This document shows, one piece after another, positions 1-7,136 of a stretch of DNA of 64,000 nucleotides. Numbering within the stretch: position 1 is the first letter of the stretch; every line of letters starts with the position of its first letter. A program made the position numbers and the translations under genes. The stretch lies in contig NZ_JAKRFD010000016.1 of the NCBI RefSeq assembly GCF_022348185.1, forward strand, positions 1-64,000, written 5' to 3'. A model generated the notes under the pieces. It worked only from the letters and a program-made list of their open reading frames with translations, was not told the DNA's origin and did no database searches. This DNA comes from Epibacterium sp. Ofav1-8. GTDB lineage: Bacteria > Pseudomonadota > Alphaproteobacteria > Rhodobacterales > Rhodobacteraceae.

Positions 1-1
1 T

Positions 2-76
2 GTCGATGACCACAGCCAGCCCATCGATGTGGCCGGCGAGTCCGTCTTCCCCCTGATTTTGAAAACCTTAAAATAG
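2..76 (+). CDS. 3' end of an upstream phage late gene (partial)
   Basis: An open frame enters from the left edge and encodes 24 residues (ending PLILKTLK) before a TAG stop at 74-76. The stop lies just upstream of the tail-fibre gene and overlaps its ribosome-binding region, as is usual for packed phage late genes. Too little is visible to name the protein. A tail or baseplate component is the likely reading from its position only. Confidence 0.5.
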   Translation, partial: VDDHSQPIDVAGESVFPLILKTLK

Positions 77-89
77 GAGAGTGCCACAG

Positions 90-1034
90 ATGAGCATTCC
101 AGGCTTCTCACCCTTCCCTGAGATCCCTCAGCGCAGCACGCCGGAGGCGGATTTTGACGCCAAGATGTACGCGCTGTTCCAGCACTTCGCGACCACCCAC
201 CGCAATGAGCTGCTGGCCTTTATCGAATTCTTGGAAAACAACTCCACCGTGATCGATGCGGCGTTGAACGGCACAACCATCGGCCTCACCGATCCGGCGG
301 CGGCGAAGTTCACCACGCTGGAGGCCGACAGCATTGCCGGTGCAGCGGTGCAGGCGAATGCGACCGATGCGAGCGACGGCAAACTGCTGACGGTTGGGGC
401 AGGGGGCATTCTGGCCACCAACCCGCCGAACCTCGCAGACCCCGCGCAACTGGACGCGCCCGCCGGTCTCTACAGCATTGCCGCGTCGGACGGCTGGCCC
501 TTTGACGGTGCGCTCCTGCAACTGCGCCGGAACGCGGGGCGCGGGGTTCAGATAGCGGCGCGGGGATCGTCCTCGGCCCCCAATGCCTCCAGCGAGGTTC
601 TATTGCGCACCTCCGGCAACAGCTTTGGCGGGTGGGCGCAGCTGGTCCATACCGAAAACCTGCTCGGCACCGTATCCGAAAGCGGCGGCACCCCCACGGG
701 CGCGGTGATCGAGCGCGGCAGCAACGCCAATGGCGAATACGTCCGCTTCGCCGATGGCACCCAGATTTGCATCTCGCCCGACTTCACCAATCTGGATGTG
801 ACGGAAACGACCGGAGCGCTCTACCGCACCGCTGCGCCAATCTCCTGGACCCCGCCTGCCGGGTTTGGCGGTGCGATCTCCATGTCCGGGGCCGTTCTGT
901 CTCAGGGCAACAGCCGGACCCATTGGGGCACCCTGCGAGTGCTCAATTCCAACAGTATCGACATCAGTGTTTTTGCGCCCACCCCGGCGACCGACCGGGC
1001 CGTGCGGGCCATGGTCATTGGCCGCTGGTTCTAA
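90..1034 (+). CDS. Phage tail-fibre-like protein
   Basis: This 314-residue protein is rich in Ala, Gly, Ser and Thr. Its middle part reads like a pyocin-knob/receptor-binding fibre segment (LDAPAGLYSIAASDGWPF at about 115-133, then a GGWAQLVHTEN motif near residue 190 and FADGTQIC near 220). Such domains sit at the distal end of tail fibres and contact the host surface. The ATG at 90 is preferred over the in-frame GTG at 81 because an AGGAGA Shine-Dalgarno ends 9 nt before it. Two small genes follow immediately in the same direction, typical of a fibre plus accessory set. The knob assignment is from pattern recognition; no homologue search was run. Confidence 0.7.
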   Translation: MSIPGFSPFPEIPQRSTPEADFDAKMYALFQHFATTHRNELLAFIEFLENNSTVIDAALNGTTIGLTDPAAAKFTTLEADSIAGAAVQANATDASDGKLLTVGAGGILATNPPNLADPAQLDAPAGLYSIAASDGWPFDGALLQLRRNAGRGVQIAARGSSSAPNASSEVLLRTSGNSFGGWAQLVHTENLLGTVSESGGTPTGAVIERGSNANGEYVRFADGTQICISPDFTNLDVTETTGALYRTAAPISWTPPAGFGGAISMSGAVLSQGNSRTHWGTLRVLNSNSIDISVFAPTPATDRAVRAMVIGRWF

Positions 1035-1046
1035 AGGAGACACCGC

Positions 1047-1370
1047 ATGCACCTCTCATTCCACCCCATGCGCCATGACCAGGCGCTGAGCGTCAGCCGC
1101 CAGGGCGACAGCCTGACAATCAATGGCGAGACCTTCGACTTTGCCCCGCTCCAGGAGGGCGACGTGCTGCCCCGCGCGGCTGTAGCCTGCGACTGGCTGG
1201 CCTCCGATGTGACCCGCGCGGGCGGCGAGATCCGCCTGACCCTGATCCTGCCCCACGGGCCGGAGGCACCCGAGGCCACCCGCTTTGCGCAGCCCCTGAG
1301 CCTGACCGGCGACGGGCCGGTGCCGCTCCCCGCCTATCAGACCACCGCCACAGAGGAACCAGCGCCATGA
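1047..1370 (+). CDS. Small phage structural/accessory protein
   Basis: This 107-residue acidic protein starts 12 nt after the tail-fibre stop, behind a strong AAAGGAGA site. It overlaps the next gene by 4 nt (ATGA), so the three genes form one translational unit. The N-terminal half looks like a short beta-rich domain (SVSRQGDSLTINGETFDF) and the C-terminus is Pro/Thr rich and probably disordered. I do not recognise a named family. Small proteins in this position are often fibre assembly or tail-tip accessories, which is an inference from location only. Confidence 0.6.
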   Translation: MHLSFHPMRHDQALSVSRQGDSLTINGETFDFAPLQEGDVLPRAAVACDWLASDVTRAGGEIRLTLILPHGPEAPEATRFAQPLSLTGDGPVPLPAYQTTATEEPAP

Positions 1371-1774
1371 GCACCATCGACTTCTCCCAAGTCATCACCG
1401 CCCAGGACCGCACCGAGGCGGCACGGGTACAGGCGCTGGCCGATCTGGCCGATCTGCGCTGGCAGCGCACACTTGCGGGAGTGACCCTGCCCGGCGGCCT
1501 GCACATGCCCGGCGATGAAACCACCCGGCTTGCACTCTCCGGCGCGGTCAGCGCGCTTGACCAGGGCATGATCGCCGCGCCGGTCGCCTGGAAGACACCG
1601 GCGGGTTTTGTCGAGCTGACGCAAGAAGAGGTTGAGGCCGCAGCGGCGGCGGTGGTGCAGCACGTCCAGGCCTGCTTTGCCGCCGAGGCTGTATTGGCCG
1701 CGCAGGTCGCAGCCAGCGCGGACCCGGCGGGCTTCGATGTTCAGGCGGCCTTTGACGCCGCATTCGCAGGATAA
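1367..1774 (+). CDS. DUF4376-type phage protein
   Basis: The 135-residue protein matches the DUF4376 pattern found at the end of tail-fibre operons: a central RWQRT...GVTLPGG segment, a middle ALSGAVSALDQG segment, then WKTPAGFVELTQEEV followed by an HVQACFAAEA helix. The family's function is unknown. It usually lies directly downstream of fibre genes, as here, and may serve as a fibre-tip or assembly factor. The start overlaps the previous stop by 4 nt. Alanine-rich helices make up the C-terminal third. Confidence 0.7.
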   Translation: MSTIDFSQVITAQDRTEAARVQALADLADLRWQRTLAGVTLPGGLHMPGDETTRLALSGAVSALDQGMIAAPVAWKTPAGFVELTQEEVEAAAAAVVQHVQACFAAEAVLAAQVAASADPAGFDVQAAFDAAFAG

Positions 1775-1786
1775 GGGCAGAGAAGA

Positions 1787-2113
1787 ATGGCCATGATTGA
1801 AAACAGCGATCGCGGGATCACCATGAACAAATCCCTTGCCTGGACGGTAGCCTGCGGGCTGGTCGGGGCAGGGCTCTGGGTCGGCATTCAGGTGGCGACC
1901 TTACGCGGGGAAACCGCCGGTCTGTCCAGGACCATCAATGCCCTGCGCGCGGATCTGACCGCCTCTGAAGCCCGCCAGGTGACCCTGACCGCCCGCGTGC
2001 GCACCAATGAAACCGCGCTCGCCCGCCAGGATGAGCGCCTGTCCCTCATCCTCTCCACCCTCAACAAGATCGACAACCGGCTCGAACGCATGGAACGCGC
2101 CCCGATCCGCTGA
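1787..2113 (+). CDS. Small phage membrane protein with coiled coil
   Basis: This 108-residue protein has one membrane segment (about residues 16-35, AWTVACGLVGAGLWVGI) followed by a long charged helix of coiled-coil character (about 40-105, many Arg, Glu and Leu at heptad spacing). A second in-frame ATG at 1823 sits just before the membrane segment and could be the true start. Position just before the lysis genes suggests a holin-like or lysis-accessory role, but single-TM coiled-coil proteins of this kind are not diagnostic. An intrinsic terminator follows at 2144-2164. Confidence 0.55.
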   Translation: MAMIENSDRGITMNKSLAWTVACGLVGAGLWVGIQVATLRGETAGLSRTINALRADLTASEARQVTLTARVRTNETALARQDERLSLILSTLNKIDNRLERMERAPIR

Positions 2114-2143
2114 TCCCCCCCTCCGACAATCAAATCCACACCA

Positions 2144-2164
2144 AGCCCGCCTGCGGGCTCTTTT
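2144..2164 (+). terminator. Intrinsic terminator upstream of the lysis cassette
   Basis: The complementary arms AGCCCGC (2144-2150) and GCGGGCT (2153-2159) form a GC-rich hairpin followed by CTTTT. It lies between the small membrane protein and the lysozyme gene and would end, or partly attenuate, the tail transcript. Confidence 0.65.
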
Positions 2165-2179
2165 GCCATGGAGATCCCC

Positions 2180-2902
2180 ATGAAACTCACTCCCAATTGG
2201 AAAACCACCCTCACCAGCGCCTGGTCGGTGCGGCTGTTGATTATTGCCGCCGTGATCTCGGTGCTGCCGGTCTTTGTCTCGCTGGTCAGCCCCGATCTTC
2301 TGGGCCTCGATCCCCTGGTCTTTGCCGGGATTGCCGCCCTGGTGAATCTCATCGCCATTCCGGCGCGCATCCTGGTGCAGCCGACCTCCGGCCTTTGGTC
2401 TGCCTTCCGGCGCGATGAAAGTGGAGCCGTGCGCAAACGCACCATTGGCGTGCTGGCCGGTAGCGGCGTTGCCCTCGCTACCGCGATCAGCTTCATCGGC
2501 CAATGGGAGGGGCTCAGAACAGAGGCTTACCGCGATGTCATCGGCGTCTGGACCGTCTGCTATGGCGAAACCAAGGGCGTGCGCCCCGGTGACAGCTACA
2601 GCAAAGCTGAATGTGACGTGATGTTAGCCCGCGAGATCGTTGCCTATGAGGCGGCGCTGGATCGATGCCTCACCGCTGATGTGCCCATCGGCATGAAGGT
2701 GGCTCTGGTCTCCTGGACCTACAATGTCGGCCCCGCTGCCGCCTGCCGCTCCACATTGCTGCGCAAAGCCAATGCGGGCGATCTCGCCGGGGCCTGCAAT
2801 GAGCTGCCCCGCTGGAACCGCGCAGGTGGCCGGGTGATCCGGGGGCTCACCAACCGGCGCATGTCAGAGCGCGCCATGTGCTTAAAGGCGCTGGAAGCGT
2901 GA
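2180..2902 (+). CDS. Fused holin-like membrane domain and phage lysozyme (GH24)
   Basis: The 240-residue protein begins with a membrane domain (two helices, about 17-37 and 45-63) resembling small stand-alone phage membrane proteins of the DUF7940 type. A basic linker and a weakly hydrophobic Gly/Ala-rich helix (about 88-107) of signal-anchor-release character follow, then a T4-type muramidase. The catalytic triad is visible as Glu110, Asp119 and Thr125, with the same 9- and 6-residue spacing as T4 lysozyme. It should cut the glycan strands of peptidoglycan at the end of infection. The start at 2180 is chosen over 2168 because GGAG at 2170-2173 is well spaced. It overlaps the Rz-like gene by 4 nt. 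The fusion is unusual, since these parts are normally separate genes. Confidence 0.85.
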   Translation: MKLTPNWKTTLTSAWSVRLLIIAAVISVLPVFVSLVSPDLLGLDPLVFAGIAALVNLIAIPARILVQPTSGLWSAFRRDESGAVRKRTIGVLAGSGVALATAISFIGQWEGLRTEAYRDVIGVWTVCYGETKGVRPGDSYSKAECDVMLAREIVAYEAALDRCLTADVPIGMKVALVSWTYNVGPAAACRSTLLRKANAGDLAGACNELPRWNRAGGRVIRGLTNRRMSERAMCLKALEA

Positions 2903-3174
2903 GGGCGATCACGCTTCTGGCCGCCCTGGCGCTGGTTGCGGTGGTCGCGAGCCTCGCCTATCAGCGCGGGGCCTCTGACTGTCGCGCCAGCTATCAAGCC
3001 CGCGCGCTCGCGCAGATCGAGCGGGCCAATCAACTGGATCGCGCCCGCATTGCCAGCGAACGCGCCCGCGCCACCCTTGCCAGAACCCTCGAGGAGAAAG
3101 CCCATGCGGATCCTGTTGCCGTGCCTCGCTGCCTTGGCCCTCAACGCCTGCGCCGCCTCAACAGCCTCCGTTAA
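2899..3174 (+). CDS. Rz-like inner-membrane spanin
   Basis: This 91-residue protein starts at a GTG that overlaps the lysozyme stop (GTGA). It has an N-terminal membrane anchor (about residues 3-20) followed by a charged helical stretch rich in Arg, Ala and Glu, the layout of phage i-spanins. The partner o-spanin is nested in another frame of its 3' end. Together the pair would link inner and outer membranes and fuse them during lysis. Sequence identity in spanins is poor, so the call rests on topology, position after the lysozyme and the nested lipoprotein. Confidence 0.7.
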   Translation: MRAITLLAALALVAVVASLAYQRGASDCRASYQARALAQIERANQLDRARIASERARATLARTLEEKAHADPVAVPRCLGPQRLRRLNSLR

Positions 3175-3322
3175 AAGCGCCGATCCTTGCGCGGAGCCGG
3201 TACTGCTGCCGGAGCGGTGGCTGTCGGACAGGGAGGTCGAACTGATGTGGGCGCAGGATCGGCGCGCATTGCTGGATTGTGGCGGGAAGGTCGAGGTGCT
3301 GTCGGGGCGGCCCCGCCAATAG
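3104..3322 (+). CDS. Rz1-like outer-membrane lipoprotein spanin
   Basis: This 72-residue lipoprotein has a short signal peptide ending in a lipobox (LNAC, Cys at residue 16). Its first 71 nt overlap the Rz-like gene in a different frame. A GAGGAG site at 3091-3096 precedes the ATG at 3104. The overlapping arrangement is the classic embedded Rz/Rz1 layout. It is the last rightward gene of the phage late operon and converges with the immunity gene on the other strand. Confidence 0.7.
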   Translation: MRILLPCLAALALNACAASTASVKSADPCAEPVLLPERWLSDREVELMWAQDRRALLDCGGKVEVLSGRPRQ

Positions 3323-3340
3323 CGGGATCCCAACCGGATA

Positions 3341-4144
3341 TTAGATCACACGACCTATCAAGTCGCTCTTCGTCGGCAGAACACCCAATTCCACGAGCGC
3401 AATTTCAACCTCTTTGGCGCGCTCAACCTGCGAAGGGTCCGTAGTAATCACGTTGGTCTCCTGCGTGGCAACAAGTGTGCCTTCACCGATATCCAATGTC
3501 CGAGCATATTCCGGCAAACCTCGTGCATCAACGCGAGTAGGGAACCAAGCCATCCAACCTGGCCAAGCGCGATAATCGAAGACTGCGTCATGGATTGGAT
3601 AATTGCGTGATCCGACCGCCACAAAAAGCGGGGTTCTCCAAGCGACGATCTCGGTGATGACGTTCACCCACTCTTTGAATGTCAGGGTGTGCTCAAATGG
3701 TTCTGCATAGTTGCTACCGGAAAAGTTCAACTGATTGTTTGCTCCGTGGAGCAAGCCACCGCTGTAACCCAGACTAGCAGTGTAATAACGAGGGTCCTCT
3801 CTTGGTATGGCTGAACTGAACCCTGTTGTATCAATTAAGAAAAAATCCTGACTATCATTCACCTTTTGGAGAAAACTCAAAAACTCTTCGCTGTCGGCGA
3901 TTATGTTCAAGCCCGTGTTGGCTTTGTGTTCAGCTGCGGTCCGAACTTGCCGCCATTCCTCGACGTATCTGTTCGTGCCAACCAATCGACGAGCTAAATC
4001 AACAAAATTCATTGCGCCATCGTCGAGTGCTTCTGAACGGAAGTCGAAATGCGCCTTCAGAAAAGACCTGTCTGCAGATCTAGGTCGCGATCGTAGTTGA
4101 TCTAACGTTTCCCTACGAGCATCCTCACTCGTTTTACCCCCCAT
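3341..4144 (-). CDS. Imm52-family immunity protein, distal copy
   Basis: This 267-residue protein is a paralogue of the gene at 4360-5163. Both carry the C-terminal pattern of the Imm52 family: GEGTLVATQET, then DPSQVERAKEVEIALVELGV and LPTKSDL. Imm52 proteins neutralise Tox-REase-5 nucleases. The ATG at 4144 mirrors the start chosen for the paralogue. The gene follows a fossil toxin tail instead of a complete toxin, so it is now an orphan antidote. It could still protect against kin carrying the lost toxin variant. Its 3' 130 nt are nearly identical to the paralogue while the rest is clearly diverged. Confidence 0.8.
   Translation of the reverse strand: MGGKTSEDARRETLDQLRSRPRSADRSFLKAHFDFRSEALDDGAMNFVDLARRLVGTNRYVEEWRQVRTAAEHKANTGLNIIADSEEFLSFLQKVNDSQDFFLIDTTGFSSAIPREDPRYYTASLGYSGGLLHGANNQLNFSGSNYAEPFEHTLTFKEWVNVITEIVAWRTPLFVAVGSRNYPIHDAVFDYRAWPGWMAWFPTRVDARGLPEYARTLDIGEGTLVATQETNVITTDPSQVERAKEVEIALVELGVLPTKSDLIGRVI
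3357..3487. repeat. Near-identical 3' segment of immunity gene, copy 1
   Basis: About 130 bp at the 3' end of the distal immunity gene match 4375-4505 with only a handful of differences by eye. Upstream coding sequence of the two genes differs much more. This is a likely recombination or conversion tract. Confidence 0.7.
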
Positions 4145-4155
4145 CACGTATCCTC

Positions 4156-4350
4156 TCAACATCCATATTCATCACTGTGTCCTTCACTGAGTTTCACCGA
4201 AACAAACCCTGTGCCAATAGGAGAATATGTCAGCCAGTTGGGGATGCGCACCTTAAATATCTGTCCGATGGCCCTGCCGTGATCAGGTCTATGAACTTTC
4301 GATATTCTCCGAATAGGCATACATGCTTCATGCGCCAAAAAAAGCAGCAA
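4156..4350 (-). pseudogene. Fossil C-terminal tail of a Tox-REase-5 toxin
   Basis: The reading frame encodes 64 residues. Its last 30 or so (VRIPNWL...PIGTGFV...SEGHSDEYGC) align with the C-terminus of the intact toxin at 5163-6020 (SRHVPFHL...PSGTEFV...SDGSGDDYGYW). A stop falls where the intact copy has the final Trp. The nucleotide context leading into the next immunity ATG is also the same in both places. No start, catalytic motif or N-terminal domain remains. It appears to be the remnant of an older toxin displaced by the present one, leaving its cognate immunity gene behind. Confidence 0.7.
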
Positions 4351-4359
4351 ACCGAGTGA

Positions 4360-5163
4360 TCAATATACTCGGCCTATCAAGTCGTCCTTCGTCGGCAGAA
4401 CACCCATTTCCACAAGCGCAATTTCAACCTCTTTGGCGCGCTCAACCTGCGAAGGGTCCGTAGTAATCACGTTGGTCTCCTGCGTGGCAACGAGTGTGCC
4501 TTCGCCGATATCTACTGTCAGAGCATACGCCGGCAACCCATGCGCATCGATGCGGGCCGGAAACCATGCCATCCAGCCCGGCCAAGCGCGATGATCGCAG
4601 ACTGCGTCATGGATCGGGTAGTTGCGTGATCCGACCGCCACGAAAAGTGGTGTTCTCCATTCGACGATTTGGGAGATGACTTTGATCCACTCGTTTAAAA
4701 ACAGGGTATGTTCTCGCGCTTCAGAGTAGTTCTTCCCAGAAAAGCTAAGACGATTATTTCTACCCACTTTAGTCCCACCACTATAGTCGATGCTGGCGGT
4801 AAAATATGCTGGATCGGGTTTGGGGATGGCATCGCTCTCTGATGTTGTTGATATTAAAAACGAGGTGTCACTCGCTCCCTTTTCACGGAGATACCCAGCA
4901 AACTCTTGGGGCCTTGCGATAATGTCGAGGCCTGCATTGGCCTTTTGTTCAGCGGGGGTACGCACATGACGCCAGCGCTCGACATATCGATTTGTTCCCA
5001 CTAAGCGACTCGCCAAGTCCAAGAAGTTTGTAACTCCGTCATGCAACGTTTCTGGCTGGAACGCGAAGTGCGCCGTCAAATGAGGGGTGTCTTTTGATCG
5101 CGGGCGTGATCTCAACTGGTTCAGTTTAGCTTGTCGCGCATCTTCTCTTGTCCTAGCCCCCAT
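4360..5163 (-). CDS. Imm52-family immunity protein, proximal copy
   Basis: This 267-residue protein is encoded directly after the toxin; its ATG shares one base with the toxin stop (TAATG), so the two are translationally coupled. It carries the Imm52 C-terminal pattern (GEGTLVATQET, DPSQVERAKEVEIALVEMGV, LPTKDDL) and a central PLFVAVGSRNYPIHD segment shared with its paralogue at 3341-4144. It is expected to bind and inactivate the upstream nuclease in the cytoplasm. An earlier in-frame ATG at 5178 lies inside the toxin gene and is less likely. The region is AT-richer than the chromosome around it. Confidence 0.85.
   Translation of the reverse strand: MGARTREDARQAKLNQLRSRPRSKDTPHLTAHFAFQPETLHDGVTNFLDLASRLVGTNRYVERWRHVRTPAEQKANAGLDIIARPQEFAGYLREKGASDTSFLISTTSESDAIPKPDPAYFTASIDYSGGTKVGRNNRLSFSGKNYSEAREHTLFLNEWIKVISQIVEWRTPLFVAVGSRNYPIHDAVCDHRAWPGWMAWFPARIDAHGLPAYALTVDIGEGTLVATQETNVITTDPSQVERAKEVEIALVEMGVLPTKDDLIGRVY
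4375..4505. repeat. Near-identical 3' segment of immunity gene, copy 2
   Basis: This is the partner of the tract at 3357-3487. It lies at the 3' end of the proximal immunity gene and in the same orientation, so the two form a direct repeat about 1.02 kb apart that could mediate loss or replacement of the intervening toxin-immunity unit. Confidence 0.7.
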
Positions 5164-6020
5164 TACATATCCTCCCAATACCCATAGTCATCGCCGCTTC
5201 CATCGCTGAACTGCTCACGAACAAATTCTGTGCCGCTCGGAGCAAGGTGGAATGGAACATGCCTACTTCCAATTTCGGTCATACCCATATCTGTTGTCAT
5301 ATCAACAAACTGCCACATCACCTCTTGATCGCTAAAAATCCAGTCAAGCGACACTTCTGGCCAATCCGTTATCATCGCTTCGTACTGCGCCATCAGCTGA
5401 GTTTGGAAACTATCTTTTAAGGTCCCCAAGAAGCGTTTAGCAGGATTTGAAACAGCATAGTCTGGCTCATCCGGATTTAAGAAATCGACATACCCAAGTT
5501 TGCACTCCAGCAGCTTGCACTCACTGAAAACAAGCCCATCCCAGCTTTGTTGTACGCCCAGCTTCCAGTTCCATTCCTCAATCTGGATCTGCAAGTTGTC
5601 ATCGGTATCGGCGGTTGCCTCAAAATGTAACCATCCTACAACATAGTGTTGATACAAAGACCCGCGTGCCCGTGGTGACGGCCTACGCACAGTGCCACCT
5701 GCAAACATGTGGCTCGGGAGTGTACTGCGTCCCTCGGTTAGCGCTTTGCAAATATTGCAGTCCTGCTCGGGATCATCTTCACATCGTTCCCTTGTGCGCG
5801 TCTCGGTTTCGTAGTCGAACGGGGGAGCAAACGGGCGTGGTTGATCAGGATCTTCTTCTGGCTCCGGCTGTGGTTCGTTTTCAAAGAGATCTGCAATGCT
5901 ATCGGGCAGTTCAACGCGACCGATTTCTTCTTCCTGAATGCGGCGCGCAGTGACAGCGGCGCCGCCGGCCAGAAGAATACCGATCCCCCAGTAAGCTATT
6001 GGAATTGCGGGCGCTACCAT
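5163..6020 (-). CDS. Tox-REase-5 nuclease effector (TseT-like)
   Basis: This 285-residue protein has a hydrophobic N-terminal helix (about 4-25), an acidic Pro-rich linker (about 45-65), a Cys cluster (residues 80, 88 and 91) and a C-terminal nuclease domain. The domain shows the Tox-REase-5 signatures: YQHYVVGW at 123-130, WDG at 160-162 and ECK at 172-174. These give the Asp and Glu-x-Lys of a PD-(D/E)xK active site. The family includes Pseudomonas TseT, a DNA-degrading type VI effector escorted by a DUF4123 chaperone and paired with an immunity protein, which matches the gene order here. The start lies 3 nt after the DUF4123 stop. No PAAR or VgrG carrier is encoded in the window. Confidence 0.85.
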   Translation of the reverse strand: MVAPAIPIAYWGIGILLAGGAAVTARRIQEEEIGRVELPDSIADLFENEPQPEPEEDPDQPRPFAPPFDYETETRTRERCEDDPEQDCNICKALTEGRSTLPSHMFAGGTVRRPSPRARGSLYQHYVVGWLHFEATADTDDNLQIQIEEWNWKLGVQQSWDGLVFSECKLLECKLGYVDFLNPDEPDYAVSNPAKRFLGTLKDSFQTQLMAQYEAMITDWPEVSLDWIFSDQEVMWQFVDMTTDMGMTEIGSRHVPFHLAPSGTEFVREQFSDGSGDDYGYWEDM

Positions 6021-6023
6021 CTC

Positions 6024-7136
6024 TTACCACCAGGTTTTAAGGGCACCATTGCGACGGGTGCTATAGTGTTTCATGACCGCGCATAAGTCTCGGAACCTAA
6101 CATCTGCATTCTCCGGGTCAGACCGAACTGCTTGCCAGGCAGCACTCTGACACAGCGCCGGCCAAACTTGCGGGTGCTTGATGATTGCCAGGAGCAGAAA
6201 TCGGGCACGTAGTTGAGGGTCTTGCAGACCGGATGCATAGATCTCATTCACGGCTTCAAATAGTGGGCGGTGCATCGCCTCTGGATCTTCCCCGTATCGG
6301 GCTGATTCAACCGGATAACTCTCGAAGAAATCATCGGCCTGGTCGAACATGTTGCTATAGAAGCGCGCTCGCTTCAGGTCGCCTCTCAAGCCTTCTGGCA
6401 GCCGCTTCTGTGTCTCGCCAGGAGAGAGGTCGATCTGGAAAAAGCTATCGTAGTGGTTCGCATGAAAGAGAAGGTGACCTGGCGCAAAAATCACATTGAG
6501 CATTTTGGTGATGGCAGGGAACATCTCCGGCCAAGCAACGAATGCTTCAAGGGTGTTCACTTCCCAATATCGCAACAGGGATGTGCTAGATGTCTCCCCT
6601 TCGATTTTGGTGAACTTTCGTAGGTGCTGCCACAACCTGTCAAACGTCAGCCTGGACCGAATGAAGAGGCCGAAGTTCCTCCCCCACAAATGCCAGGGCG
6701 CGTCACTCTTCGTGAAGAGCCCGCGGCAGAAGGCATTGTTCTCCTCCAACCGAACAAGCCAGGGCGCGACAGCATTCAATTCTTCAAAGACCTGCCCCTT
6801 GAAGAAACATCGGTGCTCGAGGCCTGAAGTTTCAAGCATTTCTGGCAGGTTGGTCACCTTTGATGCGTCAAGAATGACATAGGTATGCATCTCGGGCACT
6901 TTGGTGGGATCACCGTCTGCACTCTCAAGCTCCTCTGTTGTGAGTGCGGGCTTGCCGAACAGACGCTGAGCTAGTGCATCAGGTGCTGACTTGGGGGGAT
7001 CTATACCAATCTGGCTGTCCAGGGGCTCTAGCTCGCTGATCTGCTCAATCTTGAGAGTAGATACACCATCATCCATTTGCTTCGGACCGCCAGGAGCCGC
7101 AGTCCAGTAATCGTCAGAGTCATTTCTGGAGTTCAT
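6024..7136 (-). CDS. DUF4123 type VI effector chaperone (Tap/TecT-like)
   Basis: This 370-residue protein has an acidic, probably disordered N-terminus (1-75) followed by a DUF4123 domain (about 83-215). Recognisable pieces are TYVILDASK, an AVAPWLVRL segment, the PWHLWGRNFGLFIRS motif and RYWE. DUF4123 proteins hold type VI effectors and load them onto VgrG or PAAR spikes in the cytoplasm. It is the first gene of the cargo operon, ahead of the toxin. The residues after 215 form a helical extension of unknown role. No clear Shine-Dalgarno precedes the ATG. A VgrG or PAAR gene usually lies upstream but is absent here. Confidence 0.85.
   Translation of the reverse strand: MNSRNDSDDYWTAAPGGPKQMDDGVSTLKIEQISELEPLDSQIGIDPPKSAPDALAQRLFGKPALTTEELESADGDPTKVPEMHTYVILDASKVTNLPEMLETSGLEHRCFFKGQVFEELNAVAPWLVRLEENNAFCRGLFTKSDAPWHLWGRNFGLFIRSRLTFDRLWQHLRKFTKIEGETSSTSLLRYWEVNTLEAFVAWPEMFPAITKMLNVIFAPGHLLFHANHYDSFFQIDLSPGETQKRLPEGLRGDLKRARFYSNMFDQADDFFESYPVESARYGEDPEAMHRPLFEAVNEIYASGLQDPQLRARFLLLAIIKHPQVWPALCQSAAWQAVRSDPENADVRFRDLCAVMKHYSTRRNGALKTWW

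Noticed and set aside
81-89. GTG start at 81 for the tail-fibre gene
   Set aside because: It lies directly after the AGGAGA sequence with no spacer; the ATG at 90 has correct spacing.
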